From Bradyrhizobium sp. CB1015 (lineage in GTDB: Bacteria > Pseudomonadota > Alphaproteobacteria > Rhizobiales > Xanthobacteraceae), in assembly GCF_025200925.1 (NCBI RefSeq), contig NZ_CP104174.1, positions 5,890,001-5,954,000 of the forward strand: a stretch of 64,000 nt of DNA, read 5' to 3'. A model generated the notes under the pieces. It ran no database searches. It worked only from the letters and a program-made list of their open reading frames with translations, and was not told the origin of the DNA. The position numbers were made by a program, and so were the translations under genes. Below, piece by piece: positions 53,720 through 62,866 of this stretch (positions are counted from its first letter, which is position 1; each line of letters opens with the position of its first letter).

Positions 53720-54427
53720 ATGACATTGTTCTCGGCAGCTTCCCTCAGGTCCCCCCGCATGCGCACCCGGGCGCATGTCGTCCCGATCGTGCTCGGCGGC
53801 ACTGCGGCGGCGTGTGCGGTCGCGCTCGTCGCCTATCTGTTGTGGCCGACCTGGGGCAGCGGCGGCGCGAACGCCCCGGACAAGCTGCCGGTGAGCGTCG
53901 GCGGCACGTTGTTCAACCTGCCGGTGACCGCGATCCGGATGAAGATCCAGCGGCACTCGGGGCCGCAGGAGCGCATCGATCTCGACTTCCTCTATCCCTC
54001 GCTGGAGCCGCCCGGCGCGCCCAGGCACGTCACCTCCGACACGGCGGAAGCGGCGCTGCAGTCGATCGACCGCATCTTCCTGTCGATCGCAGCCCATCAC
54101 GATGCGCTCTCGCCCGAGCAGCGAACGACGACGATCTATCCGCGCTATCTCGACCAGTCCGCGGCAATGCCGTCGGACGGCCTGACGATGCGGATGTTCC
54201 GAACCGACACGCCCTACGGCGGCGAGGACCTCTATTCGGCTGCGAGCCCCGCGCTCACCGCGCGCTGCACGCGCGATGCCGCCACCCCGGGCATGTGCCT
54301 CGCCGAGCGCCGCGTCGGCGGCGCCGACCTCACCTTCCGCTTTCCGCGAAGTTGGCTGTCGCAATGGCGCGACGTGGCCGAGGCGATGGAGAGGCTGACG
54401 GCGCAGCTGCGCGGACCGCGGGGCTGA
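53720..54427 (+). CDS. Membrane-anchored hypothetical protein
   Basis: A 235-residue product. One N-terminal helix (VVPIVLGGTAAACAVALVAY) then a soluble domain (IQRHSGPQERIDLDFLYPSL; PRYLDQSAAMPSDGLTMRMF; PRSWLSQWRDVAEAMERLTA). The start may be ATG 53720 or 53759. I do not recognise the family; probably periplasmic domain, inner-membrane tethered. Confidence 0.65.
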   Translation: MTLFSAASLRSPRMRTRAHVVPIVLGGTAAACAVALVAYLLWPTWGSGGANAPDKLPVSVGGTLFNLPVTAIRMKIQRHSGPQERIDLDFLYPSLEPPGAPRHVTSDTAEAALQSIDRIFLSIAAHHDALSPEQRTTTIYPRYLDQSAAMPSDGLTMRMFRTDTPYGGEDLYSAASPALTARCTRDAATPGMCLAERRVGGADLTFRFPRSWLSQWRDVAEAMERLTAQLRGPRG

Positions 54428-54686
54428 GCGAGGTCTCTGCCCCGCTGCGCGGTAGGCTTGCATGAGGGCTGGAGCCTCCAAAATAAAAAAGTCGAAAACA
54501 ACCCCATGCACAGTAGCCAAGCGTTGGCAGCATCGACGCTTTTCGTATTTTTCGAATAACAATTGACCTGTCGGGGCAAAACAGGGCATGATGCCACGAT
54601 GCGGTGGCCCGGGGTTTGCCCAGGATGTGTGATTGATATCACTGATCGTAGATTTCGTTTGGCCATCCTGCGAATAATCTGACGCT

Positions 54687-56534
54687 ATGCATTCGGGGGC
54701 TGGAATGCGGCTTCGGCTGTTTGTTTTGTTGATTTTTGCGACTTGGCTTGGGACCGGCTCTGCGCTGGCCGAGAAGCGCGTCGCGCTCGTCATGGGCAAC
54801 TCGGCCTACAAGCACGTGGCGAGGCTGGCGAATCCCGCGAACGATGCCGCACTGGTCGGCGGCATGTTCAGGAAGGCCGGTTTCGATGCCGTCGACATCA
54901 AGCTTGACCTCAATGGTTCGGAGATGCGCAAGGCGCTGCGCGAGTTCGGCGGCAAGGCGCGGGATGCCGACGTCGCGGTGGTCTATTACGCCGGGCATGG
55001 AATCGAACTGGACGGCGCTAACTATCTGATCCCGACAGATGCCGCCTTAGAGACCGATACCGACGTCTTTGACGAGGCGTTCCCGCTCGACCGGGTGCTG
55101 TTTGCGGTCGAGCCGGCCAAGCAACTGCGCCTCGTCATTCTGGATGCCTGCCGGGACAATCCCTTTGCCAAGACCATGAAGCGGACGGTTGCCTCGCGAG
55201 CCATCGGCCGCGGGCTTGCCAAGGTCGAGCCGACCAGCCCGAATACATTGATTGCCTTCGCGGCGAAGGCGGGCTCGACAGCTTCGGATGGCAACTCCCA
55301 AAACAGCCCGTTCGCGGCGGCTCTCGTCGAACGTCTCCCCGCGCCCGGGCTCGACCTGCGCAAGGCGTTCGGCTTCGTACGCGACGACGTCCTGAAGAGC
55401 ACCGGCTACAAGCAAGAGCCCTACGTGTACGGCTCGCTCGGCGGCGATGACGTGCCGCTGGTTGCGGCGAAGCCGGTCGCGATCGGGCCACAGGCCAACC
55501 CCGACAGCGAAATCCGGCGCGACTACGAACTGGCGCTTCAGCTGGGTACGCGCGACGGCTGGGCTGCCTTCCTTAATAGCTTTCCCACCGGTTTCTACGC
55601 CGATCTGGCCAAGGGCCAGCTGAACAAGATCGCCGCCGAAGAAACCCGCGCCGCCGCTGCGGAGAAGGCCAGGCAGGCCGAGGAGGAGAAGGCCCGGTTG
55701 GCATCTGACCGCGCCAAGAAGGCCGAGCAGGAGAAAGCAGCAGCTGCCGCGAAGGCCGCTGAGGACGCCAAGGCAGCGGCGGAGAAAGCCAAGCAGATCG
55801 AGGAAGCCAAGGCAGCTGCTGCCGAGCAGCGCAGGAAGGACGCCGAAGCGGCTGTCGCCAAAGCCTTGGCCGACAAGCAGGCTGCCGAAAAGGCGCTCGC
55901 CGAGAAGATTGCGAACGACAAAGCAGCTGCCGAGCTAGCGACAAAACAGGCGAACGAGAAGGCTCAGCGTGACGCTGAGCAGAAGGTCGCGGCCGTGGCC
56001 CCTACTCAATCGATGCCCGGCCTTTCGTCCCAGGAGACTGCAAAGCTGGTGCAATCCGAGCTGCGCAGGGTCGGTTGTCATCCGGCTCCCGCGGACGGCA
56101 TTTGGACTGCCTCGTCGGAGCGCTCGTTGACGCTATTCAACAAATACACCGGAACGAAGTTCGATACCAAGCAGGCAAGCTTCGAGGCGCTCGATGCGAT
56201 CAAAGCCAAGCCCGGCCGGGTCTGCCCGCTGGTGTGCGATCATGGCTTCAAGGCCGACGGCGATGCTTGCGTGAAGATCGCCTGCCGCGCCGGCTATCGC
56301 GTCAACGACGACAATGAATGCGAGAAGGTGCAGGACAAGAAGCCGGTTGCGACCCGGGAGGATGCCAAGAAGCGAGACTCGGAGCGGAAGCAAACCGAAG
56401 CTGCTCCTTCGAAGCCCTCCGCATCTGGGCAAATGGTTTGCAACAGCGCGGGCTGCCGTCCCGTTCGGTCGGGCTGTCGCCTTGAATCAAAAAGCACAGG
56501 CCACGCCCTGGTTAACGTCGAAGTCTGCAACTGA
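54687..56534 (+). CDS. Caspase-fold (metacaspase-like) exported protein with coiled coil
   Basis: A 615-residue product. Signal peptide (LRLFVLLIFATWLGTGSALA), then peptidase C14 domain with His in VVYYAGHGIEL (about 107) and Cys in VILDACRDNPF (about 154). A linker at about 270-310 is followed by a long Ala/Lys/Glu coiled coil (about 315-435), a peptidoglycan-binding-like unit (SQETAKLVQSELRRVGCHPA) and a Cys-rich tail (VCPLVCDHGFKADGDACVKI). ATG 54687 or 54708. Export suggests a periplasmic protease-like enzyme. It stands alone with a repeat remnant behind it. Confidence 0.9.
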   Translation: MHSGAGMRLRLFVLLIFATWLGTGSALAEKRVALVMGNSAYKHVARLANPANDAALVGGMFRKAGFDAVDIKLDLNGSEMRKALREFGGKARDADVAVVYYAGHGIELDGANYLIPTDAALETDTDVFDEAFPLDRVLFAVEPAKQLRLVILDACRDNPFAKTMKRTVASRAIGRGLAKVEPTSPNTLIAFAAKAGSTASDGNSQNSPFAAALVERLPAPGLDLRKAFGFVRDDVLKSTGYKQEPYVYGSLGGDDVPLVAAKPVAIGPQANPDSEIRRDYELALQLGTRDGWAAFLNSFPTGFYADLAKGQLNKIAAEETRAAAAEKARQAEEEKARLASDRAKKAEQEKAAAAAKAAEDAKAAAEKAKQIEEAKAAAAEQRRKDAEAAVAKALADKQAAEKALAEKIANDKAAAELATKQANEKAQRDAEQKVAAVAPTQSMPGLSSQETAKLVQSELRRVGCHPAPADGIWTASSERSLTLFNKYTGTKFDTKQASFEALDAIKAKPGRVCPLVCDHGFKADGDACVKIACRAGYRVNDDNECEKVQDKKPVATREDAKKRDSERKQTEAAPSKPSASGQMVCNSAGCRPVRSGCRLESKSTGHALVNVEVCN

Positions 56535-56588
56535 AGAGAGTGCCAGGCGTTGCAGAGATGCGTCATGTCGCGTCTGGGCGTAGACTCT

Positions 56589-56640
56589 GCACTGCAACGC
56601 CAAGAGCGTTGCAGTGCGTCCGGGACACGGAGAACGCCGC
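56589..56640. repeat. Palindromic repeat, partial family C copy
   Basis: gcactgcaacg-ccaagag-cgttgcagtgc, an 11-bp perfect hairpin, followed by gtccgggacacggagaacg as in the family C repeats at 29635 and 30101. It lies behind the caspase-fold gene. Confidence 0.7.
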
Positions 56641-56685
56641 GCAGGAGTGAAGACTTCGCTTCGCTCGCAATGACGGCGTGACAAA

Positions 56686-56904
56686 CTACTCCTGATCCAC
56701 CAGATCATCTTCGAGGATCGCCATCTGGAACTGGAACGAGCGATCGTCGTCCTCGTCGTCGACGAAGAGCACGCCGATGAACTCCTCGCCGATATAGACT
56801 TCGGCGGAATCGTCCTTCTTCGGCCGCGGCACGACGCGGATCTTGGGATTGCCGAATACGCGCTTCAGATACGCATCCAACTTTCTGACTTCTTTGACGT
56901 CCAC
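56686..56904 (-). CDS. DUF3126-family protein
   Basis: A 72-residue product (MDVKEVRKLDAYLKRVFGNP), acidic in the second half (DDEDDDRSFQFQMAILEDDL). The pattern matches the alphaproteobacterial DUF3126 family, cytoplasmic, function unknown. It is on the same strand as cysE, whose end is 130 bp upstream. Confidence 0.85.
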   Translation of the reverse strand: MDVKEVRKLDAYLKRVFGNPKIRVVPRPKKDDSAEVYIGEEFIGVLFVDDEDDDRSFQFQMAILEDDLVDQE

Positions 56905-57033
56905 GGCAAGTCTCCGATCGAAAATGGTCGGCGGGTTTTAGGACGAGATGCGGCGAACCGCCAGCACGAATTGTCAAAGAATTTGGGGAGGAAAAGGGCC
57001 GGAAAATCCGGCCCTTCGCAGCATCAAGAGCCC

Positions 57034-57858
57034 TCAGAGCCCCATCGCGTTGATCATCTGGTCCATGGTACGCGACGGTTCGGCGCAGCCGGCCTCGCCG
57101 ACGATCTTGGCCGGCACGCCCGCGACCGTGACATTGTGCGGCACCGGCTTGACCACGACCGAGCCCGCGGCGATGCGCGCGCAATGGCCGATCTCGATAT
57201 TGCCGAGGATCTTTGCGCCGGCGCCGATCAAGACGCCGTGACGAATCTTGGGGTGACGGTCTTCGTTCTCCTTGCCCGTGCCGCCGAGCGTGACGCCGTG
57301 CAGGATCGAGACGTCGTCTTCGATGACAGCCGTCTCGCCGCAGACGAAGCCGGTGGCGTGGTCGAGGAAGATGCCGCGGCCGATGCGCGCGGCGGGATTG
57401 ATGTCGGTCTGGAACACCGCCGACGATCGGCTCTGAAGGTAATAGGCGAAATCCTTGCGGCCCTTCAGATAGAGCCAGTGCGCGAGGCGATGGGTCTGGA
57501 TGGCGTGAAAGCCCTTGAAGTAGAGCAAGGGATCGATGAAGCGCGAGGTCGCGGGATCGCGGTCGTAGACAGCAACGAGGTCGGCGCGGAAGGCGTTGCC
57601 GATATCAGGGTCGTCGCGCAGCGCCTCGATATAAGCCTGGCGCACGAGATCGCCCGACAGCGCGGAATGATCGAGCCGGTCGGCGACGCGGTGGACCACC
57701 GAATCTTCCAGCCGGCCGTGATGCAGCACCGCCGAATAGATGAAGGTCGCAAGCTCCGGCTCGCGGCGGACGATGTCCTCCGCTTCGCTGCGGATCCGGT
57801 CCCAGATCGGATCGAGCGATGCGAGCTTTCCTCCCGGATTGACCTGATGCACTGCCAT
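57034..57858 (-). CDS. cysE: Serine O-acetyltransferase
   Basis: A 274-residue cytoplasmic enzyme that makes O-acetylserine from serine and acetyl-CoA, the first step of cysteine synthesis. Helical N-terminal domain, then the left-handed hexapeptide repeats with DHATGFVCGETAVI, EDDVSILHGVTLGGTGK and DRHPKIRHGVLIGAGAKILG (catalytic His/Asp and acetyl-CoA sites). Full length for the family. ATG 57858 is used; frames upstream have no ribosome site. Confidence 0.97.
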   Translation of the reverse strand: MAVHQVNPGGKLASLDPIWDRIRSEAEDIVRREPELATFIYSAVLHHGRLEDSVVHRVADRLDHSALSGDLVRQAYIEALRDDPDIGNAFRADLVAVYDRDPATSRFIDPLLYFKGFHAIQTHRLAHWLYLKGRKDFAYYLQSRSSAVFQTDINPAARIGRGIFLDHATGFVCGETAVIEDDVSILHGVTLGGTGKENEDRHPKIRHGVLIGAGAKILGNIEIGHCARIAAGSVVVKPVPHNVTVAGVPAKIVGEAGCAEPSRTMDQMINAMGL

Positions 57859-58136
57859 GGAAATTGCTCTCTCGAATGGGCGTCTTTTGCTCTCTGTATA
57901 GCACAGTCTAGGCGACAAAGTCCTGACGGGCTTGCCTGAGAGTGAACAGCACCTTGCCCCGCGAGGCATGCCAAGGCTTTGAAACACAACAGTTTCTTTT
58001 GGCGCCCCAAGCGGCAAGGTCGGCTCAAGGTGGTCAGAGTTTCGCCAAATTCAAGCCGGGCGGCTTCAAACTATTGGTGAATTCTCTTTGAGCGGTTATT
58101 GCGGTCATTGGTCGGAAAGCGAGGACGGGACCGGAT

Positions 58137-59495
58137 TTGAGCATCACCACCGATCAATTGCGCGCGCGCGCAGCTGGTACGTTTTGGCTGCGGCTGGCGG
58201 CGGTGGCCCTGCCCCTCCTGATGATCGCGCCGGCGGTCTGGAACGGCTATCCGCTGTTGCAATGGGATACCGGCGGCTATCTGGCGCGCTGGTACGAGGG
58301 CTATCTCGTCCCCAGCCGCTCCACGGTGTTCGGCCTCTACCTGCATTATGGCGAGGGTTTTGGCTTCTGGATCAACCTCGCGGTCCAGTCGCTGGCGACG
58401 CTATGGCTGTTGCAGCTCACGCTTCGCGTGCTGGGATTGATGCAGACCTTCCGCTTCGTCGCGATCAGCCTCTCCCTGATGCTGTCGACCGCGCTGCCCT
58501 GGCTTGCGAGCATGCTGCTCACCGACATCTTTGCCGGGCTCGCGGTGCTGTCGCTGTTCCTGCTGATGGTCGGCGCAAGCCGCACCTCGGTGCTCGAGAA
58601 GGCATCTTTGTTCGTCTTCACCGCCTTTGCCGCCGCGACCCACAGCGCGACGCTCGGCGTGCTGCTGGGGCTGTGCGCCGCCGGCTGGATGGTGCGGCCG
58701 TTCGTGGGCGGGCGGCTGCCGCTTGCGGGATTAGCGCAGGCGATCCTGACCATCGTCGCGGGCGGCCTGATGCTGGTCTCCGCGAATTATGCATTGTCCG
58801 GCAAGCTGGCGTGGACGCCCGGCGGTTACGGCGTCGCCTTCGGCCGCATGATGCAGGACGGCATCGTCGCGCAATATCTCAACGACCATTGCCCGCGCGA
58901 GCGCTACAAGCTCTGCCCCTACCGCAACGCGCTGCCGGCAAGCGCCGACGAATTCCTGTGGGGCAAGAGCATGTTCAACACGCTCGGCCGTTTCGAAGGC
59001 ATGAACGAGGAGATGGGCACCATCGTCGTGCAGTCGCTGAAGGATTATCCGGCCTGGCAGGCCGGCGCGGCGCTCCGCGCGATGGGGCAGCAATTGCTGC
59101 ATGTGGCGACCGGCGAAGGCACCAACGGCTGGATCCCGCACACCCGCGGCATCATCGAGCGCTACATCCCCGCGCAGGCCGCGCCGATGCGCGCGGCGCG
59201 GCAGCAGAACTGGGGTGTCAATTTCGATGACGTGAACTGGCTGCATGTCCCAGTCGCGCTGGGCTCGATGCTGGCGCTGGTCGCGCTGCTCGCCCATGCG
59301 CTGGTGAACCGCCGGCTGGACGACCTGACGCTGCTGGCGGGGACGGTGACGCTGGCGCTACTCGGCAACGCCTTCATCTGCGGCGTGATCTCAGGGCCCC
59401 ACGACCGCTACGGCGCACGGATGGTGTGGGTTGCGACGTTCGTGGTGCTGATGGCGCTGACGCGGCGTTGGGGCGAGGACAGCAAAGCGGGATGA
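58137..59495 (+). CDS. Polytopic membrane protein, glycosyltransferase-like
   Basis: A 452-residue product with about ten helices, two large periplasmic loops (one with HCPRERYKLCPYRN, two cysteines) and the start near WDTGGYLARWYEGYLV. The overall pattern resembles GT-C or O-antigen ligase-like enzymes but no diagnostic motif is certain. TTG 58137 is used, with GAGGACGG upstream. It probably modifies an envelope lipid or polysaccharide. Confidence 0.6.
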   Translation: MSITTDQLRARAAGTFWLRLAAVALPLLMIAPAVWNGYPLLQWDTGGYLARWYEGYLVPSRSTVFGLYLHYGEGFGFWINLAVQSLATLWLLQLTLRVLGLMQTFRFVAISLSLMLSTALPWLASMLLTDIFAGLAVLSLFLLMVGASRTSVLEKASLFVFTAFAAATHSATLGVLLGLCAAGWMVRPFVGGRLPLAGLAQAILTIVAGGLMLVSANYALSGKLAWTPGGYGVAFGRMMQDGIVAQYLNDHCPRERYKLCPYRNALPASADEFLWGKSMFNTLGRFEGMNEEMGTIVVQSLKDYPAWQAGAALRAMGQQLLHVATGEGTNGWIPHTRGIIERYIPAQAAPMRAARQQNWGVNFDDVNWLHVPVALGSMLALVALLAHALVNRRLDDLTLLAGTVTLALLGNAFICGVISGPHDRYGARMVWVATFVVLMALTRRWGEDSKAG

Positions 59496-59530
59496 GATGT
59501 GACCGTCTATAGGACGCTGGCACTCAAGCC

Positions 59531-59555
59531 AAAAAAATCCCGCCCGAAGGCGGGA
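59531..59555 (-). terminator. Rho-independent terminator (minus strand)
   Basis: tcccgcc-cgaa-ggcggga; on the minus strand it is followed by seven T. It ends the small exported gene at 59583-59933. Confidence 0.85.
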
Positions 59556-59582
59556 AGCGCAAGAGACTGCTTGATCCGAAGA

Positions 59583-59933
59583 TCACTCAGAGCCGCACGA
59601 TGCCCGCCCAGCTCCCTTGTGCAAGCCAAGTCTCGCCGTGCCAACGGTGAGACTGAGATCATCAGCTGATGCCCCAGCAATCTTTATCGTTTTCGCGCGC
59701 GGCGTCAGAATTGCAATCTGACTAGGAGAAGCCGGCATCCCAGCTGACATTAGCGTTGGCGTAGCCGCACTCTCCTCTACCTGGGCCGAGCCGAGCACGG
59801 CTACTTGATGCCGGGTGATCGGGAAGCCTATCATTTCAAAAGTTGGCAGTTGCAACGTACAACCATTGGCTTGATTGATCGCCACGCTTCCGATGCTGGT
59901 AATGGCTGTCACGATCAGGAGTTGTCTTTTCAT
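59583..59933 (-). CDS. Small exported hypothetical protein
   Basis: A 116-residue product with signal peptide MKRQLLIVTAITSIGSVAIN. The mature part is Ala/Thr rich with two cysteines (NGCTLQL, ASCGSE). A good minus-strand terminator follows. Base use is less GC-rich than the neighbours, which may indicate later acquisition. No family recognised. Confidence 0.6.
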   Translation of the reverse strand: MKRQLLIVTAITSIGSVAINQANGCTLQLPTFEMIGFPITRHQVAVLGSAQVEESAATPTLMSAGMPASPSQIAILTPRAKTIKIAGASADDLSLTVGTARLGLHKGAGRASCGSE

Positions 59934-60300
59934 GGGATTTTCCCTCTCGGATTAGAGATATTCCCACCGCAAATTCCAGACTCAGCTTATTCCCAGGTAT
60001 GAACGATTTATGTGAACCTCTTCACCATTAGTTCGGGGTATTCTGCAGAAGTTCAAAATCAATGCGAACTCTAGGAAGGTCAGTGTTGCTGCTCTTCACA
60101 CTGCCATGGTTCGCATGTGCCCCTTCCGACGTTCCTACCCGCCGAGCTGACGTCTCATCAGCGCTCTCAGCTGACTCCAGATGTCTGCTCATGAAGGAGT
60201 GGACGGTTGCCCCGAAGGAAGTGGATGGTCCCTTGTGATGGGACATTTCGGGACGGCTGGGCAACAACGTCATCGCCTCAGACAACATCGCCTCAGCCGC
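59934..60300. other. Gene-free stretch
   Basis: No gene, RNA or repeat that I can support. The weak minus-strand frame ending at 60028 has no start or similarity I trust. It leads into the duplicated hydrolase end at 60301. Confidence 0.5.
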
Positions 60301-60410
60301 GGCGTGACAGGAAATCCAGCACGCCGGTCTTGTAGACCTTGTCGCCGACCACGCGCATGTGGTCGCGGCCCGGAATGTCCAGCACTTCCGCGCCGGGGAT
60401 GAGGGCGCCG
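60301..60410 (-). repeat. Duplicated 3' end of alpha/beta hydrolase gene
   Basis: It matches 62001-62110 at an exact 1,700-bp offset with only a few substitutions. It encodes IPGAEVLDIPGRDHMRVVGD and KVYKTGVLDFLSRRG, the last residues of the hydrolase. The rest of the gene is not here. The duplication brackets the DUF1330-like gene and LysR gene, as when a DNA segment inserts into, and duplicates, a gene end. Confidence 0.9.
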
Positions 60411-60443
60411 CCGAGACGAACAGAGGCCGTCGGCTCAATGCGT

Positions 60444-60857
60444 TCACATCGCCTTGGCGAGCGCGAACAGCCGGAAATCCTGGAGCGCCGCGTGCCGATG
60501 CGGGGCGGCTTCGCGGCGGTAGGTCTCGGTGTCGACGATCGAGCGGAAGGTGGCGAAATCACCGTATTCATTGATGGCCGCTTCGTCCCAGCGTTCGCCC
60601 GGCGAGCCGACGAGGCTCGTCAGGACCGGCCCGGAAAACATCCGCGCGAGCGGCTTACCGGCCGCAAGACGCCGGAATGCCGGCCTGTAGCGTTCATGAA
60701 AGGCTTCGCGGCCCGAGCAGGGCGCGGCGTCGAATCCGTCCTCGTAACGCGCATGCACGCGGTAGCGCAGCAGATTGAGCATATAAACCGGCTGGCCGGG
60801 TGGAATCGCGCGCTCGGCGGCGTCAAGGGCTTGCAGGGTGATCTCGACGAGGTTCAT
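60444..60857 (-). CDS. DUF1330-like dimeric alpha/beta-barrel protein
   Basis: A 137-residue product from ATG 60857 (MNLVEITLQALDAAERAIPP). The pattern VYMLNLLRYR, MFSGPVL, DEAAINEYGDFATFRSIVD and RREAAPHRHAALQDFRLFAL fits the ferredoxin-like DUF1330/NIPSNAP-type fold. Cytoplasmic; possible small-molecule enzyme or sensor. It is divergent from the LysR gene and probably its regulatory target. Confidence 0.75.
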   Translation of the reverse strand: MNLVEITLQALDAAERAIPPGQPVYMLNLLRYRVHARYEDGFDAAPCSGREAFHERYRPAFRRLAAGKPLARMFSGPVLTSLVGSPGERWDEAAINEYGDFATFRSIVDTETYRREAAPHRHAALQDFRLFALAKAM

Positions 60858-60954
60858 GGGACTTCCCGCATTTCCAGCGCCGCAGAAGGCGCGCTGACGC
60901 TCCCTGATTAGCCGTTCGGGAATGGCTCTTGTAGTGACGGCCCAGCCATGTCTA

Positions 60955-60973
60955 TGTGGACCGTATGTCCACA
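60955..60973. promoter_or_regulatory. Inverted repeat over the LysR start
   Basis: tgtggac-cgtat-gtccaca, a perfect 7-bp inverted repeat with 5-nt spacer. It covers the GTG and ATG start candidates of the LysR gene. It could be an autoregulatory site. Confidence 0.45.
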
Positions 60974-61900
60974 ACAACTTTACCTCCCGACCTCTCGCGT
61001 CTCCTCGCCTTCGTCCGCGTCGTCGAGGCAGGCTCCTTCGCCGAAGCCGCGCGGCGGGCGGGGACGACCACCTCGGCGATGTCGAAGGCGGTCGCCCGCT
61101 TCGAAAAGGCTCACGGGTTGCGGCTCTTGCATCGCTCCACCCATTCGTTGGCGCTGACCGAAGAGGGCGACAGGCTGATGACGGCGGGACGCGCGTTGGC
61201 CGAAAGTCTCGCCCGTGTCCAATCCGCGCTCGGCGAAGTCGCGCGCGACGATGGCGGACGGGTGCGCGTGACCGCCCCCGCCTCGTTCGCGCGCGCCTGC
61301 ATCCTGCCGCGACTGCCCGCGTTCCTGCGGGAGCGGCCGGAAATCGAGATCGAGGTCAAATTCCGCAACGAGATTCTCGATCTCGCGGCGGAAGGCGTCG
61401 ACGTCGCGATCCGCTCAGGGCCGATCGACCGCGCGCCAGGCCATCAGGCGCGGCGGCTTTGCACCTTCTCCTGGATCGCTTGCGCCTCGCCAGCCTATCT
61501 GAAGGCGCGCGGCGCGCCGGCAACTCCCTTTGAGCTTTCCGCGCACGACCACGTCGGCTTCCGCAATCCCGCGAGCGGTCAGATCCTGACCTGGCGCTTC
61601 GCCGACCCGCGCGGCAAAGGACCCATTCGCATCACGCCCAAGCCCAAGCACATTTGCGACGACGCGCATGCTTCGCTCGCCTTGATCGCGAATGGGTTTG
61701 GGATCGGCTGGGGGCCAGCGTGGCTCGTTGGCGAATACCTTCGCACCGGCCGGCTGGTCGAAGTGCTGGTACCCTGGCGCGCGCCTGGGGAACCGCTATG
61801 GATGCTGCGCACCTCCGGCCGCCGCCCGCCCCTGCGTACACAGCGCGTCATGTCATTCCTCAACACGCTTCCCGCCATGTTCAGCGACAAGGCGGCGTGA
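60965..61900 (+). CDS. LysR-family transcriptional regulator
   Basis: A 311-residue regulator. The N-terminal HTH is LLAFVRVVEAGSFAEAARRA, with SAMSKAVARFEKAHGLRLLH as recognition helix. The effector domain runs to about 300 (VRVTAPASFARACILPRLPA; EGVDVAIRSGPIDRAPG), typical of the CrgA/AphB-like group. ATG 60965 or GTG 60956. It is divergent from the DUF1330-like gene and lies between the two duplicated hydrolase ends. Confidence 0.92.
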   Translation: MSTTTLPPDLSRLLAFVRVVEAGSFAEAARRAGTTTSAMSKAVARFEKAHGLRLLHRSTHSLALTEEGDRLMTAGRALAESLARVQSALGEVARDDGGRVRVTAPASFARACILPRLPAFLRERPEIEIEVKFRNEILDLAAEGVDVAIRSGPIDRAPGHQARRLCTFSWIACASPAYLKARGAPATPFELSAHDHVGFRNPASGQILTWRFADPRGKGPIRITPKPKHICDDAHASLALIANGFGIGWGPAWLVGEYLRTGRLVEVLVPWRAPGEPLWMLRTSGRRPPLRTQRVMSFLNTLPAMFSDKAA

Positions 61901-61992
61901 AGCAGCGGTCATCACCGAAATTGAGGCGCCAGGAAACTGAGCTAAAGGTCCTAGGGATTGGAGGCGAAGACCCCTATTGGCGCTTTGCCGAC

Positions 61993-62751
61993 TCACCCCC
62001 GCCGCGACAGAAAATCCAGCACGCCGGTCTTGTAGACCTTGTCTCCGACCGCGCGCATGTGGTCGCGGCCCGGAATGTCCAGCACTTCCGCGCCGGGGAT
62101 GAGGGCGCCGAGCGCGCTGGCACTTCCTGCGACGTCGTCGGTCGAGCCGACTGCGATCAGCACCGGCACGTCGATGCGCGCGGCTTCCTCGCGGGTCATG
62201 AGATCGCGCGTGCCGCGGAGGCACGCGGCGAGCGCGCGGCGGTCGGAGCGGGTCTGATCGGCGAACGCGCGGAAGGTACGCCCCACGGGATCGGTGACAT
62301 CATCCAGCGCAGGCGCCTCCAGCGCTTTGGCGACGTTCTCGCCGGGCCCGGTGCCCTCGATCAGGCCGCCGATGCCGATGCCGCCGAGGATCGCCGAGCG
62401 CAGGCGCTGCGGCTCGTTGAGGGAAAGCCAGGCCGTCATCCGCCCGCCCATCGAATAGCCCATGATGTCGGCCTGCGGGATGGCGAGATGATCCATCAGC
62501 GCGAGCACGTCGCCGGCCATGGTCGGGATCGAATACTCTGCCGGGTCGTAGAGCTTTGCGCTTTCGCCGTGGCCGCGATTGTCGAGCGCGATCACGCGGC
62601 GGCCGTTCTTGCGCAGCTCCGAAACCCAGGTCGGATAGACCCAGTTCACGTTCTTGCTGGAGGCAAAGCCGTGCACCAGGACGATCGGATCGCCCTCGCC
62701 TTCGTCGAGATAGGCAATTTCAACGGCGCCGTTGTGAAAGCTCGGCATCAT
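61993..62751 (-). CDS. Alpha/beta hydrolase
   Basis: A 252-residue hydrolase: HGFASSKN (oxyanion), GYSMGGRMTAWLSL (nucleophile Ser about 99), the catalytic Asp probably in AVGSTDDVAG, and His in GRDHM near the end. The substrate is unknown; similar to esterase/3-oxoadipate lactonase types. The last 37 codons are duplicated at 60301-60410. The C-terminal copy here is intact and in frame. Confidence 0.9.
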   Translation of the reverse strand: MMPSFHNGAVEIAYLDEGEGDPIVLVHGFASSKNVNWVYPTWVSELRKNGRRVIALDNRGHGESAKLYDPAEYSIPTMAGDVLALMDHLAIPQADIMGYSMGGRMTAWLSLNEPQRLRSAILGGIGIGGLIEGTGPGENVAKALEAPALDDVTDPVGRTFRAFADQTRSDRRALAACLRGTRDLMTREEAARIDVPVLIAVGSTDDVAGSASALGALIPGAEVLDIPGRDHMRAVGDKVYKTGVLDFLSRRG

Positions 62752-62790
62752 CAGTTCCGTGAGGGTGTTGAGGGGAATGACGCGATCTTA

Positions 62791-62838
62791 GAGCACGATC
62801 CGGCAAAGTGTGCAGCGGTTTTCCGGCAACATCATGCT
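62791..62838. repeat. Palindromic repeat, family D copy 2
   Basis: gagcacgatccggcaaag and ttttccggcaacatcatgctc form a degenerate version of the palindrome at 25681. It lies between the start of the hydrolase gene and the 3' end of the last gene. Confidence 0.6.
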
Positions 62839-62866
62839 CAAACAATAGCCCGAAGCGGACCGCGCC

